A stretch of DNA of 64,000 bases, taken from Anaerolineaceae bacterium. GTDB taxonomy: Bacteria; Chloroflexota; Anaerolineae; Aggregatilineales; Phototrophicaceae. The stretch lies in NCBI GenBank assembly GCA_002699585.1, contig PABP01000009.1, forward strand, positions 669,750 through 733,749. The letters run 5' to 3'. Made by a program: the position numbers and the translations under genes. Below are positions 23,352 through 32,638 of this stretch, in pieces. The notes under the pieces are model-generated. The model was given only the letters and a program-made list of their open reading frames with translations. It was not told the origin of the DNA and searched no databases. Position 1 is the stretch's first letter. Each line of letters starts with the position of its first letter.

Positions 23352-26141
23352 ATGGGTGCTATGCAGACGCCAAACGATCTTTCGCAACGGGTCATCAATA
23401 CATTTTTAGCAACCACCAACTGGTTGGCACGCTGGCTGAGCAAGCTGGCCTTATGGACATACCAGGGGTGGGTATGGCTTAACAACGTCAACTGGCCCAA
23501 GCTACCACTTTCGCCCTACCAGTGGATTGCCTTCTTTTATGGCATCCTGGCGGTTATCTTCATGCTAGCGACCCCACCTTTAGAAGCGGGGGCGGAGCTG
23601 CGTCATTTTTCCTTGGTAGAGCACATCGCCTCGACTGGGAATTTGCCCGTCCAAAATGCGGAAGAACCTGCCATCTGGCGCGAAGTTGGTAGCAGCGCGC
23701 CCCTGTATTATCTGGGCGCAGGTGCAGTCATTTCCCCGATAGATACCAGCGATTTTGATAGCCTTCTGGTCTTTAATGGCCATCGGCTGGCTTCTCTTGA
23801 AGACCTCGGCAACAAAAACTTGCTCCTGCGCGATAGTCCCTTCATGCCATTGGAAGGCACGGTCCTGGCGATTTATCTGCTGCGCGTCATCAATATTGCG
23901 ATGGGGGCCGGGACAATCTGGCTGATTATGCGTATTGGCCGACAAATCGCGCCCCAGCGTCAGATCGCTGGCTATGTGGCCGCTGCCATCACCGCATTTA
24001 ACCCCATGTTCCTGTTCCTTTCGGCCTCGGTATCCAACTTGCCGCTGGTCATGCTTATCAACGCCGCTGTGATTTATCTCGGATTACAGCTTGTCTATAC
24101 AGGTTTTGAGCGTCGCCGCAGCTTGTTGCTGGCTGCTTTGCTGGCCTTGTCGGCTTTGGCCCATGTCAGTGGGCTGATTCTCGTCGGACTGGTCTTGATA
24201 ACTGCGTTGTGGGCCGCTCGGTATCGCTCGGATTGGCGTGGTTTCGCTGAATGGGCCGTCAGTACGCTGATATTGATCGCTATCGTGGCGGGTTGGTGGT
24301 ACGTGCGCAACCTCAACCTTTATGGTGACCTGACGGGCCTCAATGTGGCGTCGCAACTCGCTGGCTTGCGCCCCGCCGGGACCAATATTGCCCAGCTATT
24401 AGCCGAGTTCCAGCTCTTCCAGATGTCATTCTGGGGCCTCTTCGGCATTCTGAACATCCAGGGTAATTTGCTGTTTTATGCGCTGGTGAACTTCGCTGTT
24501 TTGCTGTCGCTGTTCGGCGTGCTGTTCCTGGTGATGCAGTTGATTTCCATCCGTGATTTCAGCTATGCGCGCCGCGAACTTTACGGTCTGGTGTTTATCC
24601 TGGCCGCTGTGCTCTTTAGCTTGATTGCTTATATTGTCTGGGCCTCGCAGGTAGCGACATATGAAGGTCGCGTGTTGTTCCCCTTCCTGGGCGCAATTAT
24701 GCCCTTCATAGCGGTCGGCTTGGTGGAAGTCGTCTGGTGGATTCTGTTCTTGCTTAGTCCCCCGGAGCGCTCGTTCGTCCGCGCAGGCGAGGCCGTTACC
24801 GAGACGACTTTGCGCGAGGGCATCGTTTGGCCCGTGCGCTTCCTGGGCCTGATGACTTTGCTCATTCCGTTTTATGCCATATTCCCGGCTTACGCGCCGC
24901 CCGCACCTCAGGAAACTATCGACGTGGAGGCGACCCCGGTCTATGCCAATTACGGCACTGTCGAACTGGTCGGCTATGACGTCAGTGACCGGCGCTATGT
25001 GCCCGGTGATTGGGTCGATGTGACGCTTTACTGGAAGCCGCAGGACGTCACCCAGACCGACAACATGCTTTCATTGGGCTTAGTCGGCCCCGATGGGACG
25101 TTGGTCGGCCAGCTAGATACGATCCCCGGCGCGGGTACATTGCGTACAACCGCCTGGGAACCTGGCAAAGTCTATGCGGATGATTACCGCATTCGCGTTC
25201 GGCCCGGCAGCATTGATCAGGGTTTCCCGCTGCGCTTGCACGTCAACTGGTGGGAGCCATCCAGTCAGATGGTCCTTGCACCAGAAGATGGCGAAGGCCA
25301 ACCGCTGCGCTCAGTCATGCTCAATGCAGGTGTACTGATCGATGTGCGTACCCCGGCGACACCTGGCTTCATCACCCTGGCAGATCGCCTATCTGAGCAG
25401 GAACAGCTTGCGCTGGTCACAACACCAGACCCCAACGCGACACCCGAACCCACACCCACAGTGGATGACATCCTGCTGGATTCCATCGACTATGACTTCG
25501 GTGCTGATATTCGCTTTATGTCATTCCGCGTCTATCCTGATCCTGAAGAAACGCTCTCGTATGTGCTGCGTGCCTTGTGGGAATCGCAATCGCCGCCGGA
25601 TGGTGATTACACCGCTTTCGCCCATGTCGTCTCTGAAAACGGCGATTTGGTGGCCCAGGCGGATGTTCAACCCAATGTGCCGACCAATTACTGGACGTAT
25701 CGCGATCAGCACATCGTACGTTACCCGTTGACCCTGCCGGAGAACCTGGCTCCTGGCGAATACGAAGTCCGTGTGGGCTGGTATGCGGTCGATGAAGTAG
25801 AAGAGACGGTAAATCGCCTGCGTATTCTCGACTTGATTCCAGAGCCGACGCCCATCCCAGAGCCGGGTACTGATGGTGAAATCGAAGACGTTCCCGAAGA
25901 GCCGGATGACTATATTCGCATCTTCAACTTCGTAGTCAATGAAGATGGCAGCATCACCACGCCTGAAATTCCGCTGATTGAAGAAGAGGAAGATGAGGGC
26001 GACGCTACCGAAGAAGCCGGAACAGGCACGCCATCTGCGGAGGATGAAGTATCCGATACTGAGGCAACAGCGGAAGCAACATCAGAATCATCTGATAATG
26101 CGGAAGACGAAGTCGCAGTAACCGCTACCTCAGCGGAATAA
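23352..26141 (+). CDS. GT39-like multi-pass membrane protein with acidic secreted tail
   Basis: A 929-residue protein with about ten to twelve membrane helices (residues about 55-515) of the ArnT/PMT (GT-C) type, followed by extracytoplasmic beta-rich domains (about 525-830; TVELVGYDVSDRRYVPGDWVDVTLYW, RIRVRPGSIDQGFPLRLHV) common after GT39-like cores in Chloroflexota. Where related proteins read PDE..H in the first outer loop this one reads EAGAELRHF (about residue 78), so the aspartate is missing and activity is in doubt. The last 60 residues are Glu/Thr/Ser/Ala-rich and probably disordered. Start ATG 23352 or 23361, neither with a good ribosome site. Ends overlap the convergent GT39 gene by 17 bases. 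Sugar and acceptor unknown. Confidence 0.75.
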   Translation: MGAMQTPNDLSQRVINTFLATTNWLARWLSKLALWTYQGWVWLNNVNWPKLPLSPYQWIAFFYGILAVIFMLATPPLEAGAELRHFSLVEHIASTGNLPVQNAEEPAIWREVGSSAPLYYLGAGAVISPIDTSDFDSLLVFNGHRLASLEDLGNKNLLLRDSPFMPLEGTVLAIYLLRVINIAMGAGTIWLIMRIGRQIAPQRQIAGYVAAAITAFNPMFLFLSASVSNLPLVMLINAAVIYLGLQLVYTGFERRRSLLLAALLALSALAHVSGLILVGLVLITALWAARYRSDWRGFAEWAVSTLILIAIVAGWWYVRNLNLYGDLTGLNVASQLAGLRPAGTNIAQLLAEFQLFQMSFWGLFGILNIQGNLLFYALVNFAVLLSLFGVLFLVMQLISIRDFSYARRELYGLVFILAAVLFSLIAYIVWASQVATYEGRVLFPFLGAIMPFIAVGLVEVVWWILFLLSPPERSFVRAGEAVTETTLREGIVWPVRFLGLMTLLIPFYAIFPAYAPPAPQETIDVEATPVYANYGTVELVGYDVSDRRYVPGDWVDVTLYWKPQDVTQTDNMLSLGLVGPDGTLVGQLDTIPGAGTLRTTAWEPGKVYADDYRIRVRPGSIDQGFPLRLHVNWWEPSSQMVLAPEDGEGQPLRSVMLNAGVLIDVRTPATPGFITLADRLSEQEQLALVTTPDPNATPEPTPTVDDILLDSIDYDFGADIRFMSFRVYPDPEETLSYVLRALWESQSPPDGDYTAFAHVVSENGDLVAQADVQPNVPTNYWTYRDQHIVRYPLTLPENLAPGEYEVRVGWYAVDEVEETVNRLRILDLIPEPTPIPEPGTDGEIEDVPEEPDDYIRIFNFVVNEDGSITTPEIPLIEEEEDEGDATEEAGTGTPSAEDEVSDTEATAEATSESSDNAEDEVAVTATSAE

Positions 26142-28101
26142 TGGCATACTGGCCGCTCGGTGCTCCGGCGGCATCGAGTACATTCGCATTCAAAAACTGA
26201 CCCGCTTGTGAGCCTGTGCCGATCTGGTAGAGGCTCACTTGCAATTCGGAGGCAGTTTCGCTGCCGTTGACTGGCCCCCACGTCAGCAGACGGTCGCCTG
26301 CGCACCAGTGTCGCTGTTGCCAGAATACCGTGTCATACTGGCCGACGCGCCCGCCATTGTCATCAAAAAGTTGAGCACTGTACTGGTAGTTGGTATCGTC
26401 ATGGCCATCTGATAGTTGCCACGCCAGATAGACTTGACCCGCATCCAGCGCGTAGCCCGTCAATGTCGCACCTATATCGAACTGTATTGGTTGGAGGCGT
26501 GTTAGTTCAGGACCATCCCACACAGGCGCGGAATCGAAGGTATAGACTTCGTAAGGCGTTTCTCCAGGCCGCGTCGGATAGATCACTGGCGTGCCAGTGG
26601 TATATAGTCCGCGCACGGGGTTATCTGGTGCGTCAGGCGCTTTGAGCACGGCAAACGTCCCATCCGGGAACACGGCGTAGCCATCCGGGACGAGCGTTCG
26701 CACACATTGTGCCTGATCGTGCAGCATGACCGGCCACACCACCGATTCATGATGCAGCGACCACGACATACCGTAGCTCAGCACGACCACATCGTCATAG
26801 CCAGCCAGCCCATCGCGTACATCCGCCAGATAATGCAGCGGCACACTGAACCCCGGCGGCTTAATCGCATTCTGATCGAGATAACGCAGCGCACCACGCC
26901 ACCATAGCCCCTGCGTCACCAGGATGAGGATAAAAGCCGCCAGGAGCATGGCACGGCCTAGCTGTTTTAGTGGAACCTGCCGACTCAGCCATGCGACGCC
27001 GATGCCAGCCAGCAGCATATACGCTGGAATGCTGCCGATGAAATAATGCGGATATACAGGTGTCCAGTTTGGGATCAGGGCCAGTGGCGGTAACAATGCC
27101 CAGGTCAGGATAATCGGTGCTAAGGGCCGCATATGAGGTCGTAAAAGCATCACGCCGATGCCCAGCAGTGCCGCCGCCCCAATCAGCCACCATAGGGCTG
27201 GTGGCGGAACGGCTGCCAGCATATCGTCAGTTTGATTGGGAGCGACCCAGGTTTCCAGACCATAGCCAGTCGTCAGCGCGATGACCGCTTCCAGTGACGT
27301 GTCATCAAAAGCCAAGCCCTCTGCCGCCGATGACCGTTCTGCGGCATCGCTCACCCGCGTTGGGTCGGCTTGAAGGGTTTGGGCCAGTCCCAGGCCGTAG
27401 GGCAGCATGACCAATATGCTCAATATCACGCTGGCGGCTAATGCTCCCCAGCGCACCCGCCGATGGCGCATGACGATCAGCAGCACATACATTGGCACCA
27501 GCGCCCAGGCGGCAAAGTGAATCTGCATGCCGATCAGCATGATGGGCACGCATAGGGCCTGGGCCATAATCTGCCACCCGCTCGCCTGACCATCGCCGCG
27601 CTTCGGCGCTTCCCAGAATCCATATAGACCCAGCAGCAGCGCCAGCAGCAAAAACGGCGTATGGAAATCCTGTGCCCATATTTTTCGGCTGTAGAGAATC
27701 GCCCAGGGACTGACGGCATAAGTCAATCCGGCCACCAGCGCCGTTGTTTTGCCAAAGTAGCGATGCGCAATCAGCCACAGTAACCCCACGCCGATGACGT
27801 TCAGAAGCATGATGAAAATCGTCGCTATTTGTGGGTCACTGCTGAGGGCGTAGGGGAGGGCCATCAGATAGACGTTGATAGGTGGGTTGGGGATACCTGT
27901 AGAGGAGTTGATGCCCGTCAGCGGGAAGCTCGTGCCATCAACCATTTGCTGCGCCATCGACGACAGCATGGCCTCATCATGGAAAAACTCGACGATGCCC
28001 GGTTGCCCCAGGCGCAGCAAACCCGCCACGAATAGAATGATCAGGAGCGTCAATCCATCGCGGCGGGTGATACTATGTGTTCGCACAGACGTATCGGTCA
28101 A
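26125..28101 (-). CDS. GT39 (ArnT/PMT-like) membrane glycosyltransferase
   Basis: A 658-residue GT-C enzyme with about eleven membrane helices to residue 400 and an outer C-terminal domain. The first outer loop has EFFHDEAML, the intact Asp-Glu pair that coordinates the lipid-phosphate sugar donor; AGLTYAVSPWAILYSRKIW is another typical stretch. It should transfer a sugar from a polyprenyl-phosphate donor to a surface acceptor, here unknown. The N-terminus is uncertain: the frame opens with TTG at 28101, and a GTG lies at 28086; neither has a clear ribosome site. It begins 9 bases after the stop of the thiolase gene, so co-transcription is likely although the functions are unrelated. Confidence 0.82.
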   Translation of the reverse strand: MTDTSVRTHSITRRDGLTLLIILFVAGLLRLGQPGIVEFFHDEAMLSSMAQQMVDGTSFPLTGINSSTGIPNPPINVYLMALPYALSSDPQIATIFIMLLNVIGVGLLWLIAHRYFGKTTALVAGLTYAVSPWAILYSRKIWAQDFHTPFLLLALLLGLYGFWEAPKRGDGQASGWQIMAQALCVPIMLIGMQIHFAAWALVPMYVLLIVMRHRRVRWGALAASVILSILVMLPYGLGLAQTLQADPTRVSDAAERSSAAEGLAFDDTSLEAVIALTTGYGLETWVAPNQTDDMLAAVPPPALWWLIGAAALLGIGVMLLRPHMRPLAPIILTWALLPPLALIPNWTPVYPHYFIGSIPAYMLLAGIGVAWLSRQVPLKQLGRAMLLAAFILILVTQGLWWRGALRYLDQNAIKPPGFSVPLHYLADVRDGLAGYDDVVVLSYGMSWSLHHESVVWPVMLHDQAQCVRTLVPDGYAVFPDGTFAVLKAPDAPDNPVRGLYTTGTPVIYPTRPGETPYEVYTFDSAPVWDGPELTRLQPIQFDIGATLTGYALDAGQVYLAWQLSDGHDDTNYQYSAQLFDDNGGRVGQYDTVFWQQRHWCAGDRLLTWGPVNGSETASELQVSLYQIGTGSQAGQFLNANVLDAAGAPSGQYAIIPLR

Positions 28102-28110
28102 AATGTGCGA

Positions 28111-29325
28111 TTAAGATTCGATTTCAACGGCCATAGCGACGGCTTCGCCACCGCCCAGGCACAGCGCCGCCACGCCGCGCTTCAGGCCGCGATCTTGCAG
28201 CGCATGGATCAGTGTAATCAACACGCGACTGCCGCTGCTCCCTAATGGATGCCCCAAAGCAATCGCGCCACCATGCACATTGACCTTTTCCATCGGCACC
28301 GGATAGCCTTCGCGCTCCAGGCCGCGTAGATCAGCCACCGCTTGCGAAGCAAAAGCTTCATTGAGTTCAAACAGGTCGACATCATCGACGGACCAGCCCG
28401 CACGTTCCAGTGCTACCGGGATGGCTTTAACGGGTGCATAGAAAATCCACTTGGGTTCCATGGCTGCCTGACCATAAGCGACAATCCGTGCTACTGGTTG
28501 ATGCCCATGCTTTTCAGCATAATCGCGGCTAGCGACCACAATTGCTGACGCACCATCGTTCAGGCCGGGGGCGTTACCTGCTGTGACGATACCATCTTTT
28601 TCAAAGGCAGGTCGCAGGCTGCTGAGTGCTTCCAGGGTCGTATCCGGGCGGATTGGCTCATCGGTGCTGACGATGACCTCGCCTTTGCGCGTCTTGATGG
28701 TCACCGGAGCGATTTCCGTGCTAAATTTGCCGCCTTCTGTGGCTTGGTGGGCCAGTTGGTGGCTGCGCAGTGAGAATTCATCCAGTTCTTCGCGCGTGAG
28801 TTCCAACTGCTTGCCGATGAATTCAGCGGCGTTGCCCATGGCCCAGTCTTCAAACGTGCACCACAGACCGTCGGTTTGCAGGCTGTCGCGCAGGCTGACC
28901 GCGCCGTATTTGTTGCCCTGGCGCATATGATCATCCAGATAGGGCGCATTGCTCATGCTCTCGACGCCACCCGCCAGGTACAACTCACCATCTTCTGCTT
29001 TGATGGCATTGGACGCTAGCATGACCGCTTTGAGGCCACTGCCACACACTTTGTTGACCGTCATGCCGCCGACCGTTGCCGGGACGCCTGCGCCGATGCT
29101 GATCTGACGTGGTAGCGCTTGGCCCACACCCGCAGCGATCACGTTGCCGACAATCACTTCGCTGACATCTTCCGCGTTGATACCGCTGCGCTCAACAGCC
29201 GCCCTAAATGCAACTTGCCCTAATTCTGCCGCACGGAGTGGGGCCAATGCGCCCAAAAATTTCCCTTGCGGGGTGCGTGCGCTGCCCAAAATGACAGCCT
29301 CGCGCCCGTTCTTATCGGTTGGCAT
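28111..29325 (-). CDS. Acetyl-CoA C-acetyltransferase (thiolase)
   Basis: A 404-residue thiolase of the AtoB/FadA type, catalysing reversible condensation of acetyl-CoA or thiolysis of 3-ketoacyl-CoA in the cytoplasm. Cys94 in VNKVCGSGLKAVMLAS is the acyl-accepting residue; ELNEAFASQ, VNVHGGAIALGHPLGSSG with the catalytic His, and LCLGGGEAVAM with the second Cys complete the set. Start is placed at the ATG at 29325, because GGAAGG (29335-29340) is 9 bases upstream; an ATG at 29334 directly abuts that site. A GT39 gene follows after 9 bases. Whether it serves biosynthesis or degradation cannot be told from context. Confidence 0.92.
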   Translation of the reverse strand: MPTDKNGREAVILGSARTPQGKFLGALAPLRAAELGQVAFRAAVERSGINAEDVSEVIVGNVIAAGVGQALPRQISIGAGVPATVGGMTVNKVCGSGLKAVMLASNAIKAEDGELYLAGGVESMSNAPYLDDHMRQGNKYGAVSLRDSLQTDGLWCTFEDWAMGNAAEFIGKQLELTREELDEFSLRSHQLAHQATEGGKFSTEIAPVTIKTRKGEVIVSTDEPIRPDTTLEALSSLRPAFEKDGIVTAGNAPGLNDGASAIVVASRDYAEKHGHQPVARIVAYGQAAMEPKWIFYAPVKAIPVALERAGWSVDDVDLFELNEAFASQAVADLRGLEREGYPVPMEKVNVHGGAIALGHPLGSSGSRVLITLIHALQDRGLKRGVAALCLGGGEAVAMAVEIES

Positions 29326-29476
29326 CCGGTGCATCCTTCCTGTGTAATCGACTATGAATAACGTCAGTTATATAACGCCAATAATGTAAAAACGCGTGTA
29401 AAGGTTAATTTTACTGTTCCATAGCCTCGATTATAGAGCCTGGGTAATGGCTTCTCAATACATCGTCGCGTCATTT

Positions 29477-29519
29477 CCTGACTTACTTTTGATCGCTTAC
29501 TTTTGATCTATTCGTCAGG
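29477..29519. repeat. 13-bp tandem direct repeat inside a small inverted repeat
   Basis: CTTACTTTTGATC occurs at 29482-29494 and 29496-29508 (period 14), and the pair is enclosed by CCTGAC (29477-29482) and GTCAGG (29514-29519). It lies in the divergent gap between thiolase and the small membrane protein gene, so it may be a control site; a slippage duplication is equally possible. Confidence 0.5.
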
Positions 29520-29554
29520 GATGCCATCGGATTACAATATCCTCTGGTAAGTGG

Positions 29555-29854
29555 ATGAAAGACCCTATGATCGTAACTGCTATCGTCACACTCATCATCG
29601 TGCTGGTAACGGCCTTGCCCGTTATTGCTCAGCAACCCCTCCCTCTTGAAACTCAGGAGGCGCTGCTCGGCCCGACTGCCGACGCCATCCGCACGGAAAT
29701 CGCTGCAACGACTGCGGCCATGCCCCTCAATGAGGTTGCTTTTGATGATACCTTGCTGGTCGGATTCTTGTGCGCCATCGGCTCGATGGTCTTCGTGCTT
29801 GGACTAATTGTTTTCGCTCTATGGTTATCAGCCCGGATGAAGCAAACCCCATGA
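29555..29854 (+). CDS. Small membrane protein coupled to birA (99 aa)
   Basis: Two hydrophobic segments: an N-terminal one (about residues 6-24, VTAIVTLIIVLVTALPVIAQ, which could be a cleaved signal ending in IAQ) and one near the C-terminus (about 67-92, GFLCAIGSMVFVLGLIVFALWL). The linker between them (about 27-62) is soluble and acidic. No family recognised. Its stop overlaps the birA start by four bases (ATGA at 29851-29854), so translation of birA is probably coupled to it. Similar small membrane proteins beside birA could relate to biotin or membrane function, but nothing in the sequence shows that. Confidence 0.6.
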   Translation: MKDPMIVTAIVTLIIVLVTALPVIAQQPLPLETQEALLGPTADAIRTEIAATTAAMPLNEVAFDDTLLVGFLCAIGSMVFVLGLIVFALWLSARMKQTP

Positions 29855-30618
29855 CATTTTCCAAAGAACGCTTGCAAACGCTGCTGCCCGGTCGACCGCT
29901 GCGTTATTATTCCACAGTCGGCAGCAGCAACGATATGGCTATGTTCTGGCTGCGCGAGGGTGCGCCTGCTGGTGCAGTCGTGCTGGCCGATGAACAAACT
30001 GCCGGACGTGGTCGCAAAGGGCGTTTGTGGTATACGCCGCCGGGTGTCGCGTTGGCCGTATCCTACATCTTGCGGCCCCAACCAGAGCAACTCAATCGCA
30101 TCGCCATGATGGGCGCCGTCGCTGTCGTTGAACTTTGCCAGCATTTTGGTGCTGCTGAAGTCGGCATCAAATGGCCCAACGATGTCCAGATCGCAGACAA
30201 GAAAATCTGCGGCATCTTACCGGAAGCGGCCTGGGATGGGCCTGATTTACAGGGCGTGGTGCTCGGCATTGGCGTCAACATTCGCGTGAACCTCCCGGAT
30301 GAGCTGCGCAACATCGCGACCAATCTGGAAGATGCCATCAGCCAGCCCATCGACCGTGCCCAGGCCGCTGCTTACCTCATTCAGCGCCTAGATAACTGGT
30401 CCCAGCAGTTGAGTAGTCTGCAGCTATTTGATCGCTGGCGCCACCATCTGACAACCGTAGGGAAAACGGTGCGTGTTGAAGATGTGGTCGGCGTGGTAGA
30501 GTCAGTAGATGAATCCGGTGCGCTCATTATTCGGACATCAATCGGCTCGACTGAGCGTGTCATCGCCGGCGATGTCATGATCGACCCGACGTCTGATGAT
30601 CGCTCCGATGCATCGTAG
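29851..30618 (+). CDS. birA: Biotin--[acetyl-CoA-carboxylase] ligase
   Basis: A 255-residue group I biotin protein ligase: it makes biotinyl-AMP and transfers biotin to the lysine of carboxylase carrier proteins. TVGSSNDMA is the N-terminal catalytic signature, AGRGRKGRLWYTPPG is the biotinyl-AMP-binding GRGRxG loop, KWPNDVQIADKKICGILPEA carries the catalytic Lys, and GVGINI-like GIGVNIRVNLPD follows. The C-terminal SH3-like domain ends it. There is no N-terminal DNA-binding domain, so it does not repress biotin genes. Start at ATG 29851 by the conserved MTFSKERLQTLL beginning and the ATGA overlap; the frame is open further upstream but that part covers the previous gene. Confidence 0.93.
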   Translation: MTFSKERLQTLLPGRPLRYYSTVGSSNDMAMFWLREGAPAGAVVLADEQTAGRGRKGRLWYTPPGVALAVSYILRPQPEQLNRIAMMGAVAVVELCQHFGAAEVGIKWPNDVQIADKKICGILPEAAWDGPDLQGVVLGIGVNIRVNLPDELRNIATNLEDAISQPIDRAQAAAYLIQRLDNWSQQLSSLQLFDRWRHHLTTVGKTVRVEDVVGVVESVDESGALIIRTSIGSTERVIAGDVMIDPTSDDRSDAS

Positions 30619-30650
30619 TTGGATGTTGGCATCATAGTAAAATAAATCGT

Positions 30651-30815
30651 AGCGATGCAGCCCATCAGGGCATATATCTAACAATCACCGCAGGGCTGCA
30701 GCAATAGGGCATATGTATTTACAATCACCCGCAGGGACGCAGTGCGTTAGGGTATGTAAATTTAACAATCGTACGTAGGGATGCAGCATGCTGCGTCCGA
30801 TATAGTTAGAACAAG
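30651..30815. repeat. Degenerate tandem repeat (about 41-44 bp units) with REP-like palindrome
   Basis: Four imperfect units start at 30651, 30692, 30733 and 30777. Each begins AGGG(A/C)NGCAG, then AGGGYATRT and ends near ACAATC. Unit lengths are 41, 41, 44 and a shorter last copy. The last unit contains the perfect palindrome GCAGCATGCTGC (30783-30794) within ATGCAGCATGCTGCGTCC, REP-like. It fills the space between birA and the next gene. Confidence 0.7.
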
Positions 30816-30830
30816 TTAGAAGGACAGCGC

Positions 30831-32234
30831 ATGGTAAAGCTCGATTGGGAGATCGAATCGGATCGCGTGACCGAGCGAGAACATCAGGAAGACGAAAAAC
30901 AGCGTAAGGGCCACAGTCGCAAGCCGCTGCGCCTGCTGCTAGCTGTGCTGATCTTCTTGGGCTTGGTAGCTGCTAGCATCTTCTTAATCGAGAAGCGCAT
31001 GCAGCAAGTGACGGAGATGGAAGAATCGCTCCTGTCGCAGACGACGGAAGCCGAAGTGGCCGCTTTGCGCATTGGCGACCGTCAGGCCTATATGGCGCTA
31101 CAACGCAGTGCCTCAGAAGAATGGCTGGCCTCCCAGAGTGCCGTATTCGACGCGTACCAGAGCCGCAAAATCAACAGCGACATCCAGCTCACGGGCCGCG
31201 TCGTGGATGTCCAAATTGATGGCTCACGTGGTCGCGTCCAGGTGGAGGAAATCGAAAACGATACGCCTTACGTCAATACCTGGTTTTATTGGTACTATGC
31301 CGAGGAACTCGATGAGCAGGGGCGGCAGATAGCCCCAGCCGGATGGTTCCATGTTCCGGCAGATTACACATTCTGGGGAGCGCCAACGACCATCGAACGC
31401 GGACCGTTTGTGGTGCGTTATCAGGCGCTTGATGCACCCTTCGCCCAGTCCCTTGCCGACAAACTCAGCCAATGGGCCGACTTCGCTTGTGGTGTCCTCC
31501 CTTGTGGCGATTTACCGCTCATCACGGTGGATGTCACGCCCAATCAGCTGCCATCCATGCGCTGGACATCTGGCAGCGCTTGGCAGCTTGTCGTCCCGTC
31601 ACCTTACATCGACCGTGCCCGTTATGACCAACCCTTTGAACTCGAATTGCAGATCGAAGCCGCGACACTGCTCGCGGAGCGTCTGGTCGAGCACGTCAGG
31701 CCCCAAGCCCCGGAATACCCACATGATGCTTACTATATGCATTCCGGCGTGGTGTCATGGTTGGTAGGGCAGTTCGTAGAAGTAAACACCGAATCGCAGC
31801 TTGTGCAGTCGATTGCTGAGAACTACGGTACCGAGTATGTTGGCCGCCTGCTAACGGAATTGCCGCCGACTGCCAATATGGATGCCCTGGCCGGCATATT
31901 AGGCGTGTCCGATCTATCGACAGCCAACCTTGACTGGCGCGACCTGCTCAGTTGGCGCCTGGTGACCGAGGATGAACTCATCTCGCGCGGGGAAGAAGCC
32001 GCCTGGACCGCTTTATACGACTTCACGAACCCGGATGTCATGGCGCAGGCTTACGAGCGTTACAACGCCAATCAGGCCCCTCAGAATTACAAAGTGACCG
32101 ATTTGCAGCCCCAGGCCACCGAAAGTGGCGTGCCGGAAGTGATGGCGATTGTTTATGTTGGCGAAAACAACGTTTTCCAGGAGCAGCGGATTCTTTTCCG
32201 CATGGTCAATAATGTCTGGCTGCGGGCGAGTTAG
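30831..32234 (+). CDS. Hypothetical single-pass membrane protein (467 aa)
   Basis: Charged cytosolic N-terminus (about 1-32, many Glu, Lys and Arg), one membrane helix (about 33-52, LRLLLAVLIFLGLVAASIFLI), then an extracytoplasmic region. Residues about 70-160 (LQRSASEEWLASQSAVFDAY) look like a small alpha/beta module that begins an NTF2-like pattern, and the middle (about 195-330) has an extended stretch ending in APEYPHDAYYMHSGVVSWLVGQ, followed by a repeat of the NTF2-like tone near the end (EEAAWTALYDFTNPDVMAQA). In topology it resembles membrane-bound hypothetical proteins of Chloroflexota with peptidase-MA-like middles, but no HExxH motif is visible. AAGGA precedes the ATG. Function unknown; it follows the REP-like repeats and may be co-transcribed with the next small gene. 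Confidence 0.6.
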   Translation: MVKLDWEIESDRVTEREHQEDEKQRKGHSRKPLRLLLAVLIFLGLVAASIFLIEKRMQQVTEMEESLLSQTTEAEVAALRIGDRQAYMALQRSASEEWLASQSAVFDAYQSRKINSDIQLTGRVVDVQIDGSRGRVQVEEIENDTPYVNTWFYWYYAEELDEQGRQIAPAGWFHVPADYTFWGAPTTIERGPFVVRYQALDAPFAQSLADKLSQWADFACGVLPCGDLPLITVDVTPNQLPSMRWTSGSAWQLVVPSPYIDRARYDQPFELELQIEAATLLAERLVEHVRPQAPEYPHDAYYMHSGVVSWLVGQFVEVNTESQLVQSIAENYGTEYVGRLLTELPPTANMDALAGILGVSDLSTANLDWRDLLSWRLVTEDELISRGEEAAWTALYDFTNPDVMAQAYERYNANQAPQNYKVTDLQPQATESGVPEVMAIVYVGENNVFQEQRILFRMVNNVWLRAS

Positions 32235-32286
32235 CCGAGACGTGCTATAATGCACTCATGTTCAGAGGCACGAGATGGAGGGGATC

Positions 32287-32538
32287 ATGCTTGACGATTT
32301 TCGTAGGGACCTGAACGAAGATGAACCGGAAGAGTTCGACTTCAACGCGGTTGGTATCGACCTGACGGAAGAGCAGGTTGTGGTACGTCGCCGCCGTCGT
32401 TTTTTAGGGATGACTGCTGCCCAGCGCGCTTTCCTCAGCATCATGTTGTTCTTCAACGTGTTGATTATCGGCCTGGGTCTTCTGATTGTGACCAACCGCA
32501 TTGACCTCGGCTTTTTGTCTCAACTGATTCCTCAATAG
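32287..32538 (+). CDS. Small single-pass membrane protein (83 aa)
   Basis: Acidic N-terminal half (MLDDFRRDLNEDEPEEFDFN), a basic patch VVVRRRRRFLG, and a membrane helix (about 52-70, AFLSIMLFFNVLIIGLGLLI). Positive residues before the helix predict an inside N-terminus. Start at ATG 32287 with GGAGGGG 3-4 bases upstream; an ATG at 32275 is possible but lacks such a site. A TATAAT at 32246-32251 could be an own promoter. No family recognised. It ends just before a strong terminator. Confidence 0.6.
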   Translation: MLDDFRRDLNEDEPEEFDFNAVGIDLTEEQVVVRRRRRFLGMTAAQRAFLSIMLFFNVLIIGLGLLIVTNRIDLGFLSQLIPQ

Positions 32539-32580
32539 GAACAGTTCTCAAACTGAGAAATCAGTCAATCTTGGAAATCA

Positions 32581-32609
32581 AAATAGGGAACATGCCGTTC
32601 CCTATTTTT
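32581..32609. terminator. Bidirectional intrinsic terminator
   Basis: AAATAGGGAAC (32581-32591) pairs perfectly with GTTCCCTATTT (32597-32607) around ATGCC, ending in TTTTT on the plus strand; the A-run on the left gives T on the minus strand. It separates converging genes. Confidence 0.92.
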
Positions 32610-32638
32610 GTTTTGGCAGATTAGTTTTGCATAGCAGC

